Shown: positions 48,466-60,199 of the stretch, piece by piece | Position numbering within the stretch: the first letter of the stretch is position 1 | How the letters are laid out: each line of letters starts with the position of its first letter | Assembly: GCA_014549065.1 (NCBI GenBank) | Contig: JACDOX010000429.1 | Span: 288,714-352,713 of the forward strand | Length of the DNA stretch: 64,000 nucleotides | Direction of reading: 5' to 3' | From: Cardinalis cardinalis | Taxonomy: Eukaryota > Chordata > Aves > Passeriformes > Cardinalidae | Program-made: the position numbers and the translations under genes | Notes under the pieces: generated by a model | Told to the model about the DNA's origin: nothing | The model's database searches: none | What the model saw: the letters and a program-made list of their open reading frames with translations, nothing else

Positions 48466-51400
48466 GTATCATGGAACAATTAAGTGGGTCTACACTGATA
48501 TTTTTTCCCTGTTGAAAATGGATATTGCTCACTTAGTGAGTCATGCTCTTGCTGGGTTGATGCAATTATCCATTCATTGCAGAGCATGTGACTAAAAAGT
48601 TATTAGGCCCTTTTATACAGGAGAGAGGCTGAATGGAGTAAAGAAAAATCCATTTCAGTGAAGAGTCAGTGACAGTTCAGAGCCTGTACCCCCAAAAGAG
48701 GCTGAACCCAAACCCTCAAACCCTAAGACAGCTCCTACTTTGGGAATGCTTCAGATGTACTTTCTGTCTTATTTTCTGTCAATTTGTCTTCTCTGAAATG
48801 AGGAGTGGAAGTGATTGTCTGTTAGCAATGTACTGACATGATCCTCAAAATCATGTGCAGCTATGAACAATTGATAGCAAATTTGTAGTAGCATCTAGAG
48901 TGGTTGCTGCACTAGCTGCTTCTGCAACCAATTTTTTGCCTCAAGCTGAAAAAAATTACATTTGTTGTGTTTGCTGAGAATAGGATTTTTAAATGACAAT
49001 TTTAATTTAAATGTTCTAAATATGACACAAAACAGCAAACATGGGTTTTTTTTGCAAATCATGCATGTTCTTGTAATGATATTACATTATATTGTTGAAA
49101 GAAAATAACGTTAGGAATCTTTTTGATATGTCTGTTTGATATTGGGCATGTTCTTGTCTTGCTGAACTAGTACAGTTGGGTCACATCACTTTCCCTGATG
49201 CATCTTGTCTGCTGGAAATGTATTTGCCTGCATCCTGCTTTTCATGCTGAGGTGGGCTAGGTCTTTTCTGGTGAGCTGTAGAATCAAATATCCAAGAGCT
49301 GCGTAATAAACAAAAGACTCCATCACCGGAGACTGTCTCATGAATCAACTCATAACTGTCTAAACTCAGAAAAAATATTATCACAGATTTTTCTACTGTC
49401 TCAAGGCCAAAAACAATGAAAAATATAAACCTGCGCAAAAGAGGAACAGTACTGTCATTGCATGCTCTCTGATCTTTCTGTGTTCTTAGAGAAGGGCCAG
49501 CTGAACAGGGATTTGTTTATAAAAGGAAGCTAGTAACTGTGGTTATGGAAAGACTTGAGATGGGATACGAAGATTTCCAGCAGCACTGTGAAGGAGAATC
49601 TCTACTAGAAATTAATTTCCGAGGTGCAAAATTGTGGCTGTGAGCACTGTACCACGGGACTGGTAAGTTCTGATTTAGAATGTTCTTCATTATTTAGATA
49701 TTTAATTTAATTAGAAGTCTTAGATTTCATAATTAACATTTTGAATTGTGATAGAATTGGACTGGGAAACAACAGTAAGCAAGGAGTGCTGTCAGATGCA
49801 CTTTCTAGTCTTGTGTACCAATAAAAATATTTATGGTTGACCAGAATGGCAAAGCCAGGAACCACTACGGCTGCATGACATGCCTGGCATTATGTAGAGA
49901 GGTGTAATTTGTGCTTGTTAATTCAGTAAAGATTCACTTCCTCAAGGATACATTTCAAATTTGCTTGCGGCTCACTGAGAGTGTCCTCAGGGTCTCCTCA
50001 GGGTGAAAGGGCCAGCTCAGTACCTGCTCCTTCCTGGTTCCAGCAGGTTTGTCCTGCCCCTCCTCTGGAGCAGCTGAGAACTGTGGCTTCAGTGGCCTTG
50101 AATGTGGTGGTCAAGCTTAATTGACTGTGTGTAGTCAGTAAATGTATCCACACTGCTGATACAATCACATATTGGCCTTTTCCAACTGTGGCATGAATGG
50201 TTCAATGTAGCCCTCCAACTCCCCATCAACTGAGATTATGAAATAAGAAAATCTTGTTTCTTCTTTGTTATTTAAATTTGCCTTTCCTACCATCGCAGAC
50301 ACTGTACATTTTTGTGCTTCTACAGCTCTCCCAAGTGAACAATACCAAAAACATAGCATGACTTCACTCTACTGTATCTTGATTGCACTAAGGTTCTATG
50401 TTTAATGTTAAGCCTTTTTCACCAAGAGGAAAAAAATTACATTCTAACAAAGATTCAGGCGAAGATTGTTTGTGAATTCTGTTAGTGCTGAGATCAGCAT
50501 CACACTTACTCGACTTAGTCCCCCTGAAAAAGAACAAGGTTGTGTCAAAGGTGATTGAAAATGTCAGTGACCCTGAAAGGCAATCATGTATGGCTAATCA
50601 TTCCCAGTGTAACTAGAATGTGATTTTCATTGGCTTACTCCAGGAAAGATGCTGCTTGGCAGTTTCAGCAAAAATGTTAAAGAACTGTGGTATTTTTAGA
50701 AAAAACCACTCCCTCCTGATCTATTTCAGTTCTTGAATTTTCCACTTAAGCCTGGGATCATTAATTCCTAATGCAATTTGTGTGCCCCACGAGAACAACA
50801 GACCAAAAGGAGACTCCCAGGTGTGCTGCCTGCTGGCTGACTCTGTAAAGAGACTGGTGGCTGATGGGCAATGCTCCATACATAGTTTCCTAGTGCCCAA
50901 GTCCACAGTAAAACAAAAATTTTTGTTGAGGAGAAATTACTTACCCTTATTATTTATTTATTTTTTTTTTTTTACTTTTTCTCTAACTCAGACAGAAAGG
51001 AGGGTAACTGTATTGACTCCATAAAACCAGTTCTCGGTGCAGAGCACATGGTGGCAATGTTGCACTGCTCCCGAGCAGCTCTCATGTGGCACTTACCCAA
51101 CCCATATTCATTTACTGTGTAATAAATAGATAGATGCAGTAGAGTGCTGCTTTACCCAGGGAATATCATACTCATACATGGTAGCACTGATTGTGTTTTC
51201 TGGTAAAATAAAGAGTAAGGTATAGGAAAAATAATTTTTCTTCCTTTCTTTTTACCTCTTCTGTATTATTTGCATGCATCCTGGGCACAGAGATACAGTT
51301 TAAGTTTTGCAGAAATAATGTAGCTAGTATTGGAAAAAGATATGACAATTTAGTTTTGTTCCATAAACCAGGTACACCTGCCTTAGAGGAGCACTTAGGA

Positions 51401-54400
51401 TAATAAAACCCTCTGCCCATCAGGCACACAGAGAAATCGGAAACTGAGGGTTTCTCGCTTTCAAAAGCAGGCTTCACTATTTAAACAAGTAGCCATGAAC
51501 ACTCTCTTTGAAAAATGTTTCTAGCCTAAATATAAGATTTCCTAAATGTCTTCAAAGAAGAGGAAGGAAACTTTTCCTTAGCTGGAGAAATTCCAGGCAC
51601 ATGTGAGTTCCTGGGTTCAGTGGCCATGGATGGCTCTTAGCACAAACCCCTGAGAGCCTGTGTGGTTTGGCTGAACTCTTCAGTGATCACTGCAGCAGAG
51701 CAGCCAAGGATTCATGTACCTCTGGCTTTCTTCTCTGTTCAGCCTGACAGGAGGGCCCTTCAGAGGCAGACAGAGTAGGAGAGTACTTGCATTACAAAGG
51801 CAACGCTGCCGAGTATTTCAGGTCCCTGGGGCTGTTGTCTTTCACATTTGTCCTGCTTTTGGTGTGCTGCTGCAGCTCTAGCAACTCAGTTCCCAAGCCA
51901 CAGTCTTCCCTGGTGTTCCTCTGCTTTTAATGATCTCTATGCCCTGGCAGACAAATCTTTCACTGTGCCTGTCGTGGCTAATCTGATTTCCTTCCCACCA
52001 ACACAAGATGAGTCAGTTTTTTTTTTCCTTCTGTTGTTTCGGCTTTTTAGATGTAGACATGGTATCAGCCATTGCCTGGTTATTCTAATTCTCCTTAAAG
52101 GGTCTGGATTCAACTCTAGATCTTGATGGCAGCAGCAATGAAGTCAGCAGGTATCCCCAGGCTATTTCCACACTGCTTTCTTGCTCTCTGAGTGGGAGAG
52201 GCCAAGAGGATAAACAAAGCTGAGGGTGCCAAGATGCCTTCTTATAGGGCAAGGAGGAAAATACAGGATATTTCAGCTAACAAGCAACGTTGTGCTTTGT
52301 TCCCTTCTCCTAATTCTATCAGGCACAACCATAAACTAAAATTTCAAAAAGCAAATGTCAAAGTGTGGGAGCAAGCACTCCAAGTAAGCCACGTTCAACC
52401 AACTGCTTAGATTCAATTATTGGAAGACAAGTGCATTTAAACTGGTTGGTATAGGTTGATTTTTGTGAGGAACACATATTCACAAAGACCAGCAAAACCA
52501 AAAATGTTAGGAATAAAACAAGTATTTGTATCATGTTGCTGTTAAGGTTACTGTAAATAAAAACCATCTAAACCACTGAAAATATGTTGAAGTAATTGAT
52601 GCAGCAATAGCAGAGAAATGAATGGTGTATTTTTTCAGTGTCTAAGACCTTTCTTAGGTGTACGTTTCCAGGATGAAGATCAAGAGTCATACAATTCAGT
52701 GTGTTCTTTATTTATTCACAAGAGGGATAGCTTAAGTGGTAGTGGAGAAATTAGAGTGGAAATTGGCCAACAACTGCTAATCAGGATTTTGGTATGACTT
52801 GCTTCTCCCTGCATCCAAAAACCGAGTTGGAAACCTTCAGAAATGTATTGAGGGAGGAAACTTAAGTGCCATACAGCTATTTTTCAAATGTGTAACATAG
52901 CCCATATGTTCTGATCATTATTTCTACTGTCAATATTTCTTAGAAAGAGAAATAAATAAGAAGAAATAGCCATGGTAATTAATTTTCTCAAAATGTGTTT
53001 TCCTTGACTGATTCAGCTGGAACTGTAAAGGTCCCAATTCAACCTGTGCACACAAACCAGACCTGCTGCCTGTGCCACTGACTCCCTGGGCCAGACTGAC
53101 ACTGTTCCTAATCTTTCAATCCTATTACCCACCCTCTTTGTGTTGCTGGTGAAGATTCTTGTGACTCGCCATGCTCCCTGCCTCAGAAATGCTATGATAG
53201 CTCCCATAGCCAGTGCTTGTTTTATTTCATTTCATTTCTCCCTATTCAGCCTCTGCCAGGTCCTCACTTGCCAACACCTGTCAATGGTGTGTTGGGGTTG
53301 TACTACTTTGTGTGATTTTCTGTGCTCTTTGCTTTACAGCCCACACTGCTGGAGATTAACAATGCAGTGAAATTCCATTAGGAGCTCTTGGCCCAGCTGC
53401 CTGCACTCACAAGGCAAAGAAATGCACCACCCTGTTTCCCTCAGAGATTTAGTTTACCTTCATCTTTCTGTTTTGGTTTTAAATCGAGTTTGAAAATGAC
53501 AGAAACAAACTCAAACACTACTAGTAAGAAAATGATAAATCCCTCTGTAAAAATTGTCATCTGTGAAGTGTAGAGAAATATCTAAGCTAAACATTTGTAA
53601 TTTAGGAAGAAGAATATTAAGATCCTTTGAAAAAGTCCTGCTGGCTTTTGCTTGTTTTCTCACCTATAAGTAAAATATCTCCTAATCTCAAACAAGTGCT
53701 AAAAGCCCAAGCATTTGCCAGTTGCGCTAAAAAATTTGTGCTTTTGCCACTTTGCATTAATGGCATGGTGATCTTCTGCATCATCTTCTGCCAATCTTTT
53801 TTAAAAGCCAGTACAAGTGTTATTTTTACAGTCAAGGCCTTAAGTCCCTGGGAGTCTCAGCAAGGCTTCATTGGTGTGCAGATTTATTTCCACTGAGCAG
53901 CCAGAAGTATTTCAGCAAGGGAAAGATGCTGAAGAGAAATGCAGTAGCTATAGATAGTAAAGGCAGATGCTGTGGAGTACTGACTGAGGGCTAGAAAGTT
54001 ACAGAGATTGTGATATTTAATGCTCATCACTAGTTCAGAGATGGTATAGCTTTACTCTCCTACCCTGATAATATTTTACTTGGTCAAGGTTTGATGGTAA
54101 CAAGCAACAAACCCCATAGTACATCCTATATTTTCTCTTCTGTGGGAGCAGCACATGGAGAAAGTGTGAACATGATATTCACATGTTGAAACAAGTCCTG
54201 CTTCCATGAAGTGCACCATAGAAGGGATTAATTGTGTGGGTTTCAGATGTGATATAAGCTCCTTTAGAAGCAAAACCACAGAGTAGTTTAGACAGGACCA
54301 TGGAAATACAATTGTCCAGCCTGCCCAGGAACTAAACCCAGTTTGTCCTCATAGGGAGTGACATAGGCTAGAAAATGGTTAGTGGAGACAATGGCTCTGC

Positions 54401-54742
54401 TATCCTGATTATCTCACTTTATTCTTCTCTACTACCCTGCAATCACTGGGCAATCTGTTTTGTAGCAAACACCATTTGAGATCTCATTGTCTTTGGGGAA
54501 CTTCCTTTTCGTGTTTTATTACTTCTCAGTGGAAACTGCTTGTTTTGGGTGATCTGGGCTTCTGCAGCAGTGCAGAAGAGCTGCAAGATGCTTAAAGTGT
54601 ATTTCCACATTTTCCATGCTGTTCTATGACAGATGTTTTGTCCAGTCATATTAACCTATTATCTTGAAAATAAGTTCATAGTAAAGAAAATGCAGATCTC
54701 ATTTTCCCCTCCTTACTTCAAAAATCTGTTCTAGTGTGCTAT

Positions 54743-54750
54743 TGACGTCA
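54743..54750. promoter_or_regulatory. Consensus CRE (TGACGTCA)
   Basis: A perfect palindromic CREB/ATF site stands in CpG-poor DNA with no gene nearby. It is a single motif, so function is unproven. Confidence 0.3.
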
Positions 54751-55955
54751 GAGTAGTGAAGCAGCCATAGCATGTAGTAATTTTTACCCCTTCCATAAAG
54801 GTATTATCTTTCTGTTTGCAGTCATATAGTATTTTCCAAATTGAACATTTATTAAAATCCTTACTGCTCAGCTTGTGACTCAATCTGTTTTGTTTCTTGC
54901 AGTTTTGGGATTAAGTGTATCTTGTTCACTTTACTGCAATCACTGGGGGTTTGTTTCTTCTCCAGAACTGTTACTTTGAGATTCTCAGTTCCAGGAGCAA
55001 TCATGCTTTTGCCCTCATATTCAACATTGTTGTTGCTACTGAAAAAAATATTAGGTTTTACTTTGTGGGCTATAAAACCAGTGTGTTTGATCTCCTTGCC
55101 AGATTCCTTGCCTACCACATGATCCCATTTTTTTTTAAATTAATATCTAATACAAAAGAATGTGTCTGATAGTGACATTTACTGGTGGCAATGCTAGGAA
55201 GTGCTTTAAATGTAGAAAAGGGCCAGAACACCACTTGGAGGAAAATGTTTTCCCTTGAAAATAGAATAATCATCAGTTAGATGAAATTCAGAAATATAGA
55301 GGGAAAGGAAATTCATATGAGGAGGGATTTGCCAGTAACCAGCTCTCTTGGGTGTTCACCAGACTGCTGTCAAGAATGTGGACTTTGACATTATCAACAT
55401 AACAGAAATTCAGCCCAGCTTGAAGTCAAGCCTTCTATCCTGTCCCTTTAAAATGTAGGCTTCCTTGACAAACAATATCTTGAACAATAATATTTTTTTC
55501 CATGATAATATAAAACCTCTTAATTTATAAGACTTCCTAATGTCCTAATTTAATTTATTAATGCTTTGTTGGTGTCTTTGCAATGGAAGATTTTTGCCAT
55601 TGCAAACATTTGAAAAACAGAAAGAATAGTCTATTTTCCAAGTATTTGTATTCTTTAAATGTTATCTCTGAAGGCATACATATTTGCTTGAAAATAATTG
55701 CAAATGGCATAACTCTGATTTAAGCCTATATGTCACCTGAATTCAGGAATAGGAACACTTAAGTTGCTGGTAAACTCCAGCCTAGAAATGCTCTGGCCTT
55801 TTCAGTTCCTAAAACATATTTCATTCACAGCATTTCCCTTCTAACCTGAAGCAACAAGATTTGACATTTATATATTGCCCCAAACATACATCACACAATA
55901 TTGCCAGATTCTTTATGATTAACTGATATAATTGACTTCTGAGATAAAAAGAAAT

Positions 55956-56736
55956 TTATGTGGGAGAATCCACAGAATCAAACAAAGTTTTGATTGTATT
56001 CCAAAGCTGAACCAAGAAAGGGAGGAAGATCTTTGCTGAGGACAGGCATTCCTTCAGGAATGTGAGTGTAAGAAACGCCACTGCATCAATAGTGGTGAGA
56101 AGCAAGGGCATGCCAAATTTATCCCACACCTTGGCAGCATGGCAGATCAGTGTATCACAGAGAATGCAGCAAAATACAGAGCAGACATCAAGGAGGTCAC
56201 AACAGATAAGTAGCATTCTCCAACTTGTCAAGAAGTCTTCTGCCCCTAGGAAGGACTGGCTCCTCATTTTTTGGACTAGATTTTCACTGCTGGAGTATCG
56301 AACTTAGCAGTGTCACTCTATACTACATTGTTCTTACTTGCCTGCCTTGCAGATGTGTTCCTCATATAAAAAAAAAAAAAAGGGCTTGAAAGTATACAGA
56401 GGATGTGAACATACAAACTTGCACCCAAAACTGCAGCTCTCTCATGACCTTCTTTTACTACTTAACATGTTGAACAGGTTTTTGTTACTGTTACTACAAC
56501 TTGATTCCACAGTGAAAGCTTTGAGCCCCACTCCCAGCAACCACTTTTAACTTCCTTTGCGCATCTTTCACCTGGGCATCTCTGGACTCACAGCTGCATA
56601 TTTCTACAAGAGCTATATTCATTCTACATTTTTGTAGAATGAATTCAAAAAACTGGGAAAGAGAAACAGCAACCTTCAGATAGTGGTGTAAGTGTAAAAC
56701 ACAAGAAATCAGACAGGAGAGGAGCCATTTGAACAT
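55956..56736 (-). pseudogene. Possible decayed retrocopy of a multi-membrane-segment protein (tentative)
   Basis: Two minus-strand open frames lie in order: 56494-56736 (80 codons) and 55956-56267 (103 codons). Both are strongly hydrophobic in helix-length blocks, for example LLSCLISCVLHLHHYLKVAV and DAVAFLTLTFLKE. The segment between them is interrupted by stops and frame changes. The order and spacing of hydrophobic blocks loosely recall the N-terminal membrane region of RNF26-type RING proteins, but I rely on memory and the similarity is weak. There is no RING domain, promoter or splice structure. It may be coincidence. Confidence 0.2.
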
Positions 56737-59700
56737 TAAGAATATTTCAGATCTTATTGCAGCTATGATGAGAAGAAAAGGCTTTTGTTGGTGTCCAGAA
56801 GACTTTATGGCTTTGCTTGCAGCTCTTGCCTTTTACCACTGTATGCCTGAATGAAAGAGTGTCAGGATTAATTCAATTTTCTTGTTTGTTTGATTATGGA
56901 AGGGTTTCAAATTAGCCAGAAAATAGCTTTTGTTGAGTAATTTAATTTTTCCACTGGAACATGGTGTGATTCTAGAAAATTTATCTTCCTGATGAGGACA
57001 AACTCTGAGATCCCGAACTCCAGAGGGAAGATCAGTGAGGCTGGGGTAATCTGTATCCAGGGAGTGGTGTGCTGTGCCTCCAGTTTGAAGGGTAGGGAAA
57101 GTCTATCTAACTTTCCTCACTGCACATATTAAAAACTCCTCATTTTGTTTCATATCACTGCTGCGGTTTGCAAGGAGTGACAGACACTGTGTGAACCCCC
57201 AGCTAGTTAGTTTTTCAACTACAGAACTGAACTTCAGCAAAGAGAGATAAATAAGAATAATTCAAAACTTATAGAAACCTGTTGTTCTTGTGTTAATAAA
57301 AGAAAACTGAACAAAGGAAGGAATAAGACCGGGAAGATTAAGTGACTCCTTATCTCATAGCGCAGTGACATTTTCTTATCCTTCTTAGAATTCGTGGCCA
57401 GCTCTAGGAGTTGGGTTAGTAAACTTATATATTAAAATTCCAACTACTTGCTGAACTTTAAAATATTTTCCCTAATGCCCATTAGATTGAAAAGAAATCT
57501 TCATTATTCTCTATTTGTGAATGGCTTCCTTCTGTCAACGTTATTTTGGAAGGCAGCAGCGGCTGAGGCATTGGTTTACCTTTATTTATGGTGGCTGGAA
57601 ATACAGAGTTATGCATACTACAAGCAATAATTTATGACAAGGTGTGCAGTATGCAAAATGTCATGTAGTTCACAGAGATTAATGCACGAGTCAAGTGCAA
57701 ATACATTAACTTAACTAACTCTCTGGAAAGCTTAATGTAAGAGGGAAATGAATGCAAAATATGAAGAAAAAGGCATTGTAGTGACAGAAAACAGCGTATA
57801 GCAAATGTATTTCATATAGGGACTCCTATGCATTGCTAGCTTGTCTCTGAGTCAGGTATACATGTACTTGTCTTGGTAGGGACAGTTGTATAAATCAGAA
57901 CAGGCCAGCTATGCCTACAATCAAAAACAGCATGAGAGGCTGAGTTCAGCAAATCTTAGTCTGTTCCTATGTTAGAGGTGTCACAAATCAAAGTATAATA
58001 TTTCAAAGTGAGTTTCTACCACATTTTAAATCAAGCATCCATATTTCATCCTGCTAAGTCCCATTCCTGCAATATGGATTAGTAGAAAAGGTAAAGCAAC
58101 TCAGTGTCTTTGAGTCTGTGCATTTCTAATGAATTGCTGCATGTTGTGATCTTGGGAAAGGCATCTTTATCCCCTCAGGCACACACATAAAACCATGAGC
58201 ACAAATTTTTTCAATATTTATCTGTGGTCCACCCCCAAGTCAGCTTCAAAACACTGTAGGTTTCTTGGTTACACTCTAAACCTGGTGGGTTTTCTGTGCC
58301 CACACTAGAATTTACACTGTAAAGCTGTTGACCTTCAAGTTAGGTGTTTTCTCTGAAGTCTTCTGTGTTGACACCCCTTGCCTTACTGTTTGCTCTGATT
58401 GGCACAGATGAATTTCAGCTGGTGCAGACACCAGTAGTAACCTTAGGCTTAATGGAGACCATCAGAATCCCAAAAATTCCACCATCAGAAATGTGGACCT
58501 GCCATCTTACTGTCTCTTCCTATAGCACATGACTCTGTTTTCACCCCCAGACTTCTGCCTTCAAGTGCTACATCTTGTTAGGCTGCACAGGAAGCCAGGC
58601 TGTCTGTATATTCTCATGGCTGCAGGCTCACAAGATGCATACTTCATGTGAGAACAGCAAAGCTGTGACAGAAAGTGGCTGGAAGGCTCAGGTTTAGAGG
58701 GAAGCACCCATTCTGGTTGACCCCCTCTCTCTGTCCTAGGAGCTGTGGCAGTCCTGCCCCGTGCACACTGCAGGCTCTGCAGGCTTGGAGCTCATTCCAA
58801 ACTGCCATGGGTGATAAAGATGACTAGCTATGTATTTATTCCTGCAGAGTGGGCTACACTGTGAAATTTAAGAGCCTCTCAATATATAGGAAGTCCAACT
58901 AGATGATTGAATGGGCCTTTCTGGCACCATGAATTTCTGTCTATGTATATATATAACCATTAGGATCCTGCCTTCTGTAGGCTGCACCATTAAATTTATG
59001 GGACTTGGCAGTCTGCAGAGGTAGCTGCCATTCTGTGAGACAGAACATATGCTGCCTGCTACACTGAAATGCACACTACATTGTTCTGAAAGTGTTGGAA
59101 GTTCATATGAGTCTGAAATAACTCATTAGTTGAAAACATAATGTGATTTTAGGGGCAAGGAAAAATATAATGCAGTCTTGTTTGACTTCTCTCTGAATTT
59201 GGAACAGAAATCATCACATAGTAACTGGAAGAAGTGATGAGAAGTCAAGAAAGGATTCCTCACAGGGTCTTTGCTTATAGTTTTATTTCCACAGTTCCTA
59301 TTTAGAGTGAAATCTTATACTTAGCCATTCAAATACAGGCTCTCTTGTCAGATAATATTCTCAAAAAACCCTTTTGGAAAAGACTACCACAATGGCTGTG
59401 ATAAAATTAAGATGTTCTTAACTTGCATATGAAAAAATAAAAGTATTAAATAACTCTAATCACTTAGACAGTGATTGTTCATGTTTCAGGAAACAATACA
59501 GTTTTAAAATTTTGTATGCATAATTTAAAAAAAGATGGCAAGAAATAGAAATGTTTTCTATCTTAATTCCTTATTTCAACTGACAATAGCTAGAACTTAT
59601 GACAACAGGAACTATTTTCCATGTAACTAGCAGAAAAGTAAGTGCTATATCTGGAATAGGAGTGTATTATACACTGGAAATTGTATATTTTTAGCAAAAC

Positions 59701-60169
59701 ATACCTTGGAAACCATTAACTAAAATGAAGTATTTCTGAGTCACTAAATATGTGTGTGATATACTTTTTAATTAGCTTATGCATAATTTTCCCAGATAAT
59801 TTCTTGGTTAATATGGTAAGGAAAAATAGAAGACATTCTAGTTTCTTTTTTTATCCTATCATAGCACATATCTCTAGCATGCATTGAAAAACACATGAAA
59901 AAAAAAGTCTTCTGTTCTGTCTTTGCTTTGAGGACTTAGAGGATTTTAGTAAGGAACAACCGTGGCTGCTAAATTGGCTTGCATGTGGATGGACCAAAGT
60001 CACCTTGGCTAATGCCAAACGCTGTGTCTGAAGTTTATAACCAGCCCCTTTTTGGACTCAAGATTCAAGAAGTCCCTTCAGTCAAAGTAATTTATGAAAT
60101 ATTTTTCTCTCCTCACCAATTAAAGAATTCTATATATCCTGCATTCACAGCTGTCACTAAGTTAATATA
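56268..60169. other. Intergenic, no gene seen
   Basis: AT-rich sequence with a 14-base A run near 56368-56381 and a possible old CR1 scrap at 58880-58935. The short open frames have no recognisable homology. Confidence 0.55.
58880..58935 (+). repeat. Possible old CR1 3'-end scrap
   Basis: AGTCCAACTAGATGATTGAA followed by TGGGCCTTTCTGGC resembles the CR1 3'-end phrase GGTTGGACTAGATGATC...GGTCCCTTCCAGCC. Short and diverged. Confidence 0.4.
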
Positions 60170-60199
60170 TCTCAAAATATATGTTCATATATTTTGAGA
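60170..60199. repeat. Perfect 14-bp inverted repeat, 2-base spacer
   Basis: TCTCAAAATATATG (60170-60183), TT, CATATATTTTGAGA (60186-60199). The arms are exact reverse complements. Part of the right arm (GTTCATAT...GAGAAAAA) is imperfectly repeated at about 60210-60230. Confidence 0.92.

Larger units (their letters stand above)
44191..55950. other. Intergenic, gene-poor AT-rich sequence
   Basis: No gene is supported. Individual sites seen are a near-perfect palindrome at 48435-48465, a T-rich run near 50941-50972 and a consensus CRE at 54743-54750. Open frames up to about 120 codons occur, but none looks like a protein family. In other vertebrates the region beyond IFTAP is a large desert, consistent with this. 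Confidence 0.6.

Noticed and set aside
48697..48725. AAACCCTCAAACCCTAAG, reminiscent of telomeric CCCTAA
   Set aside because: Only two imperfect units, not an interstitial telomere array.
58135..58180. Possible MIR core (GTTGTGATCTTGGGAAAGGC)
   Set aside because: The match is limited to about 30 bases and the flanks do not continue it.
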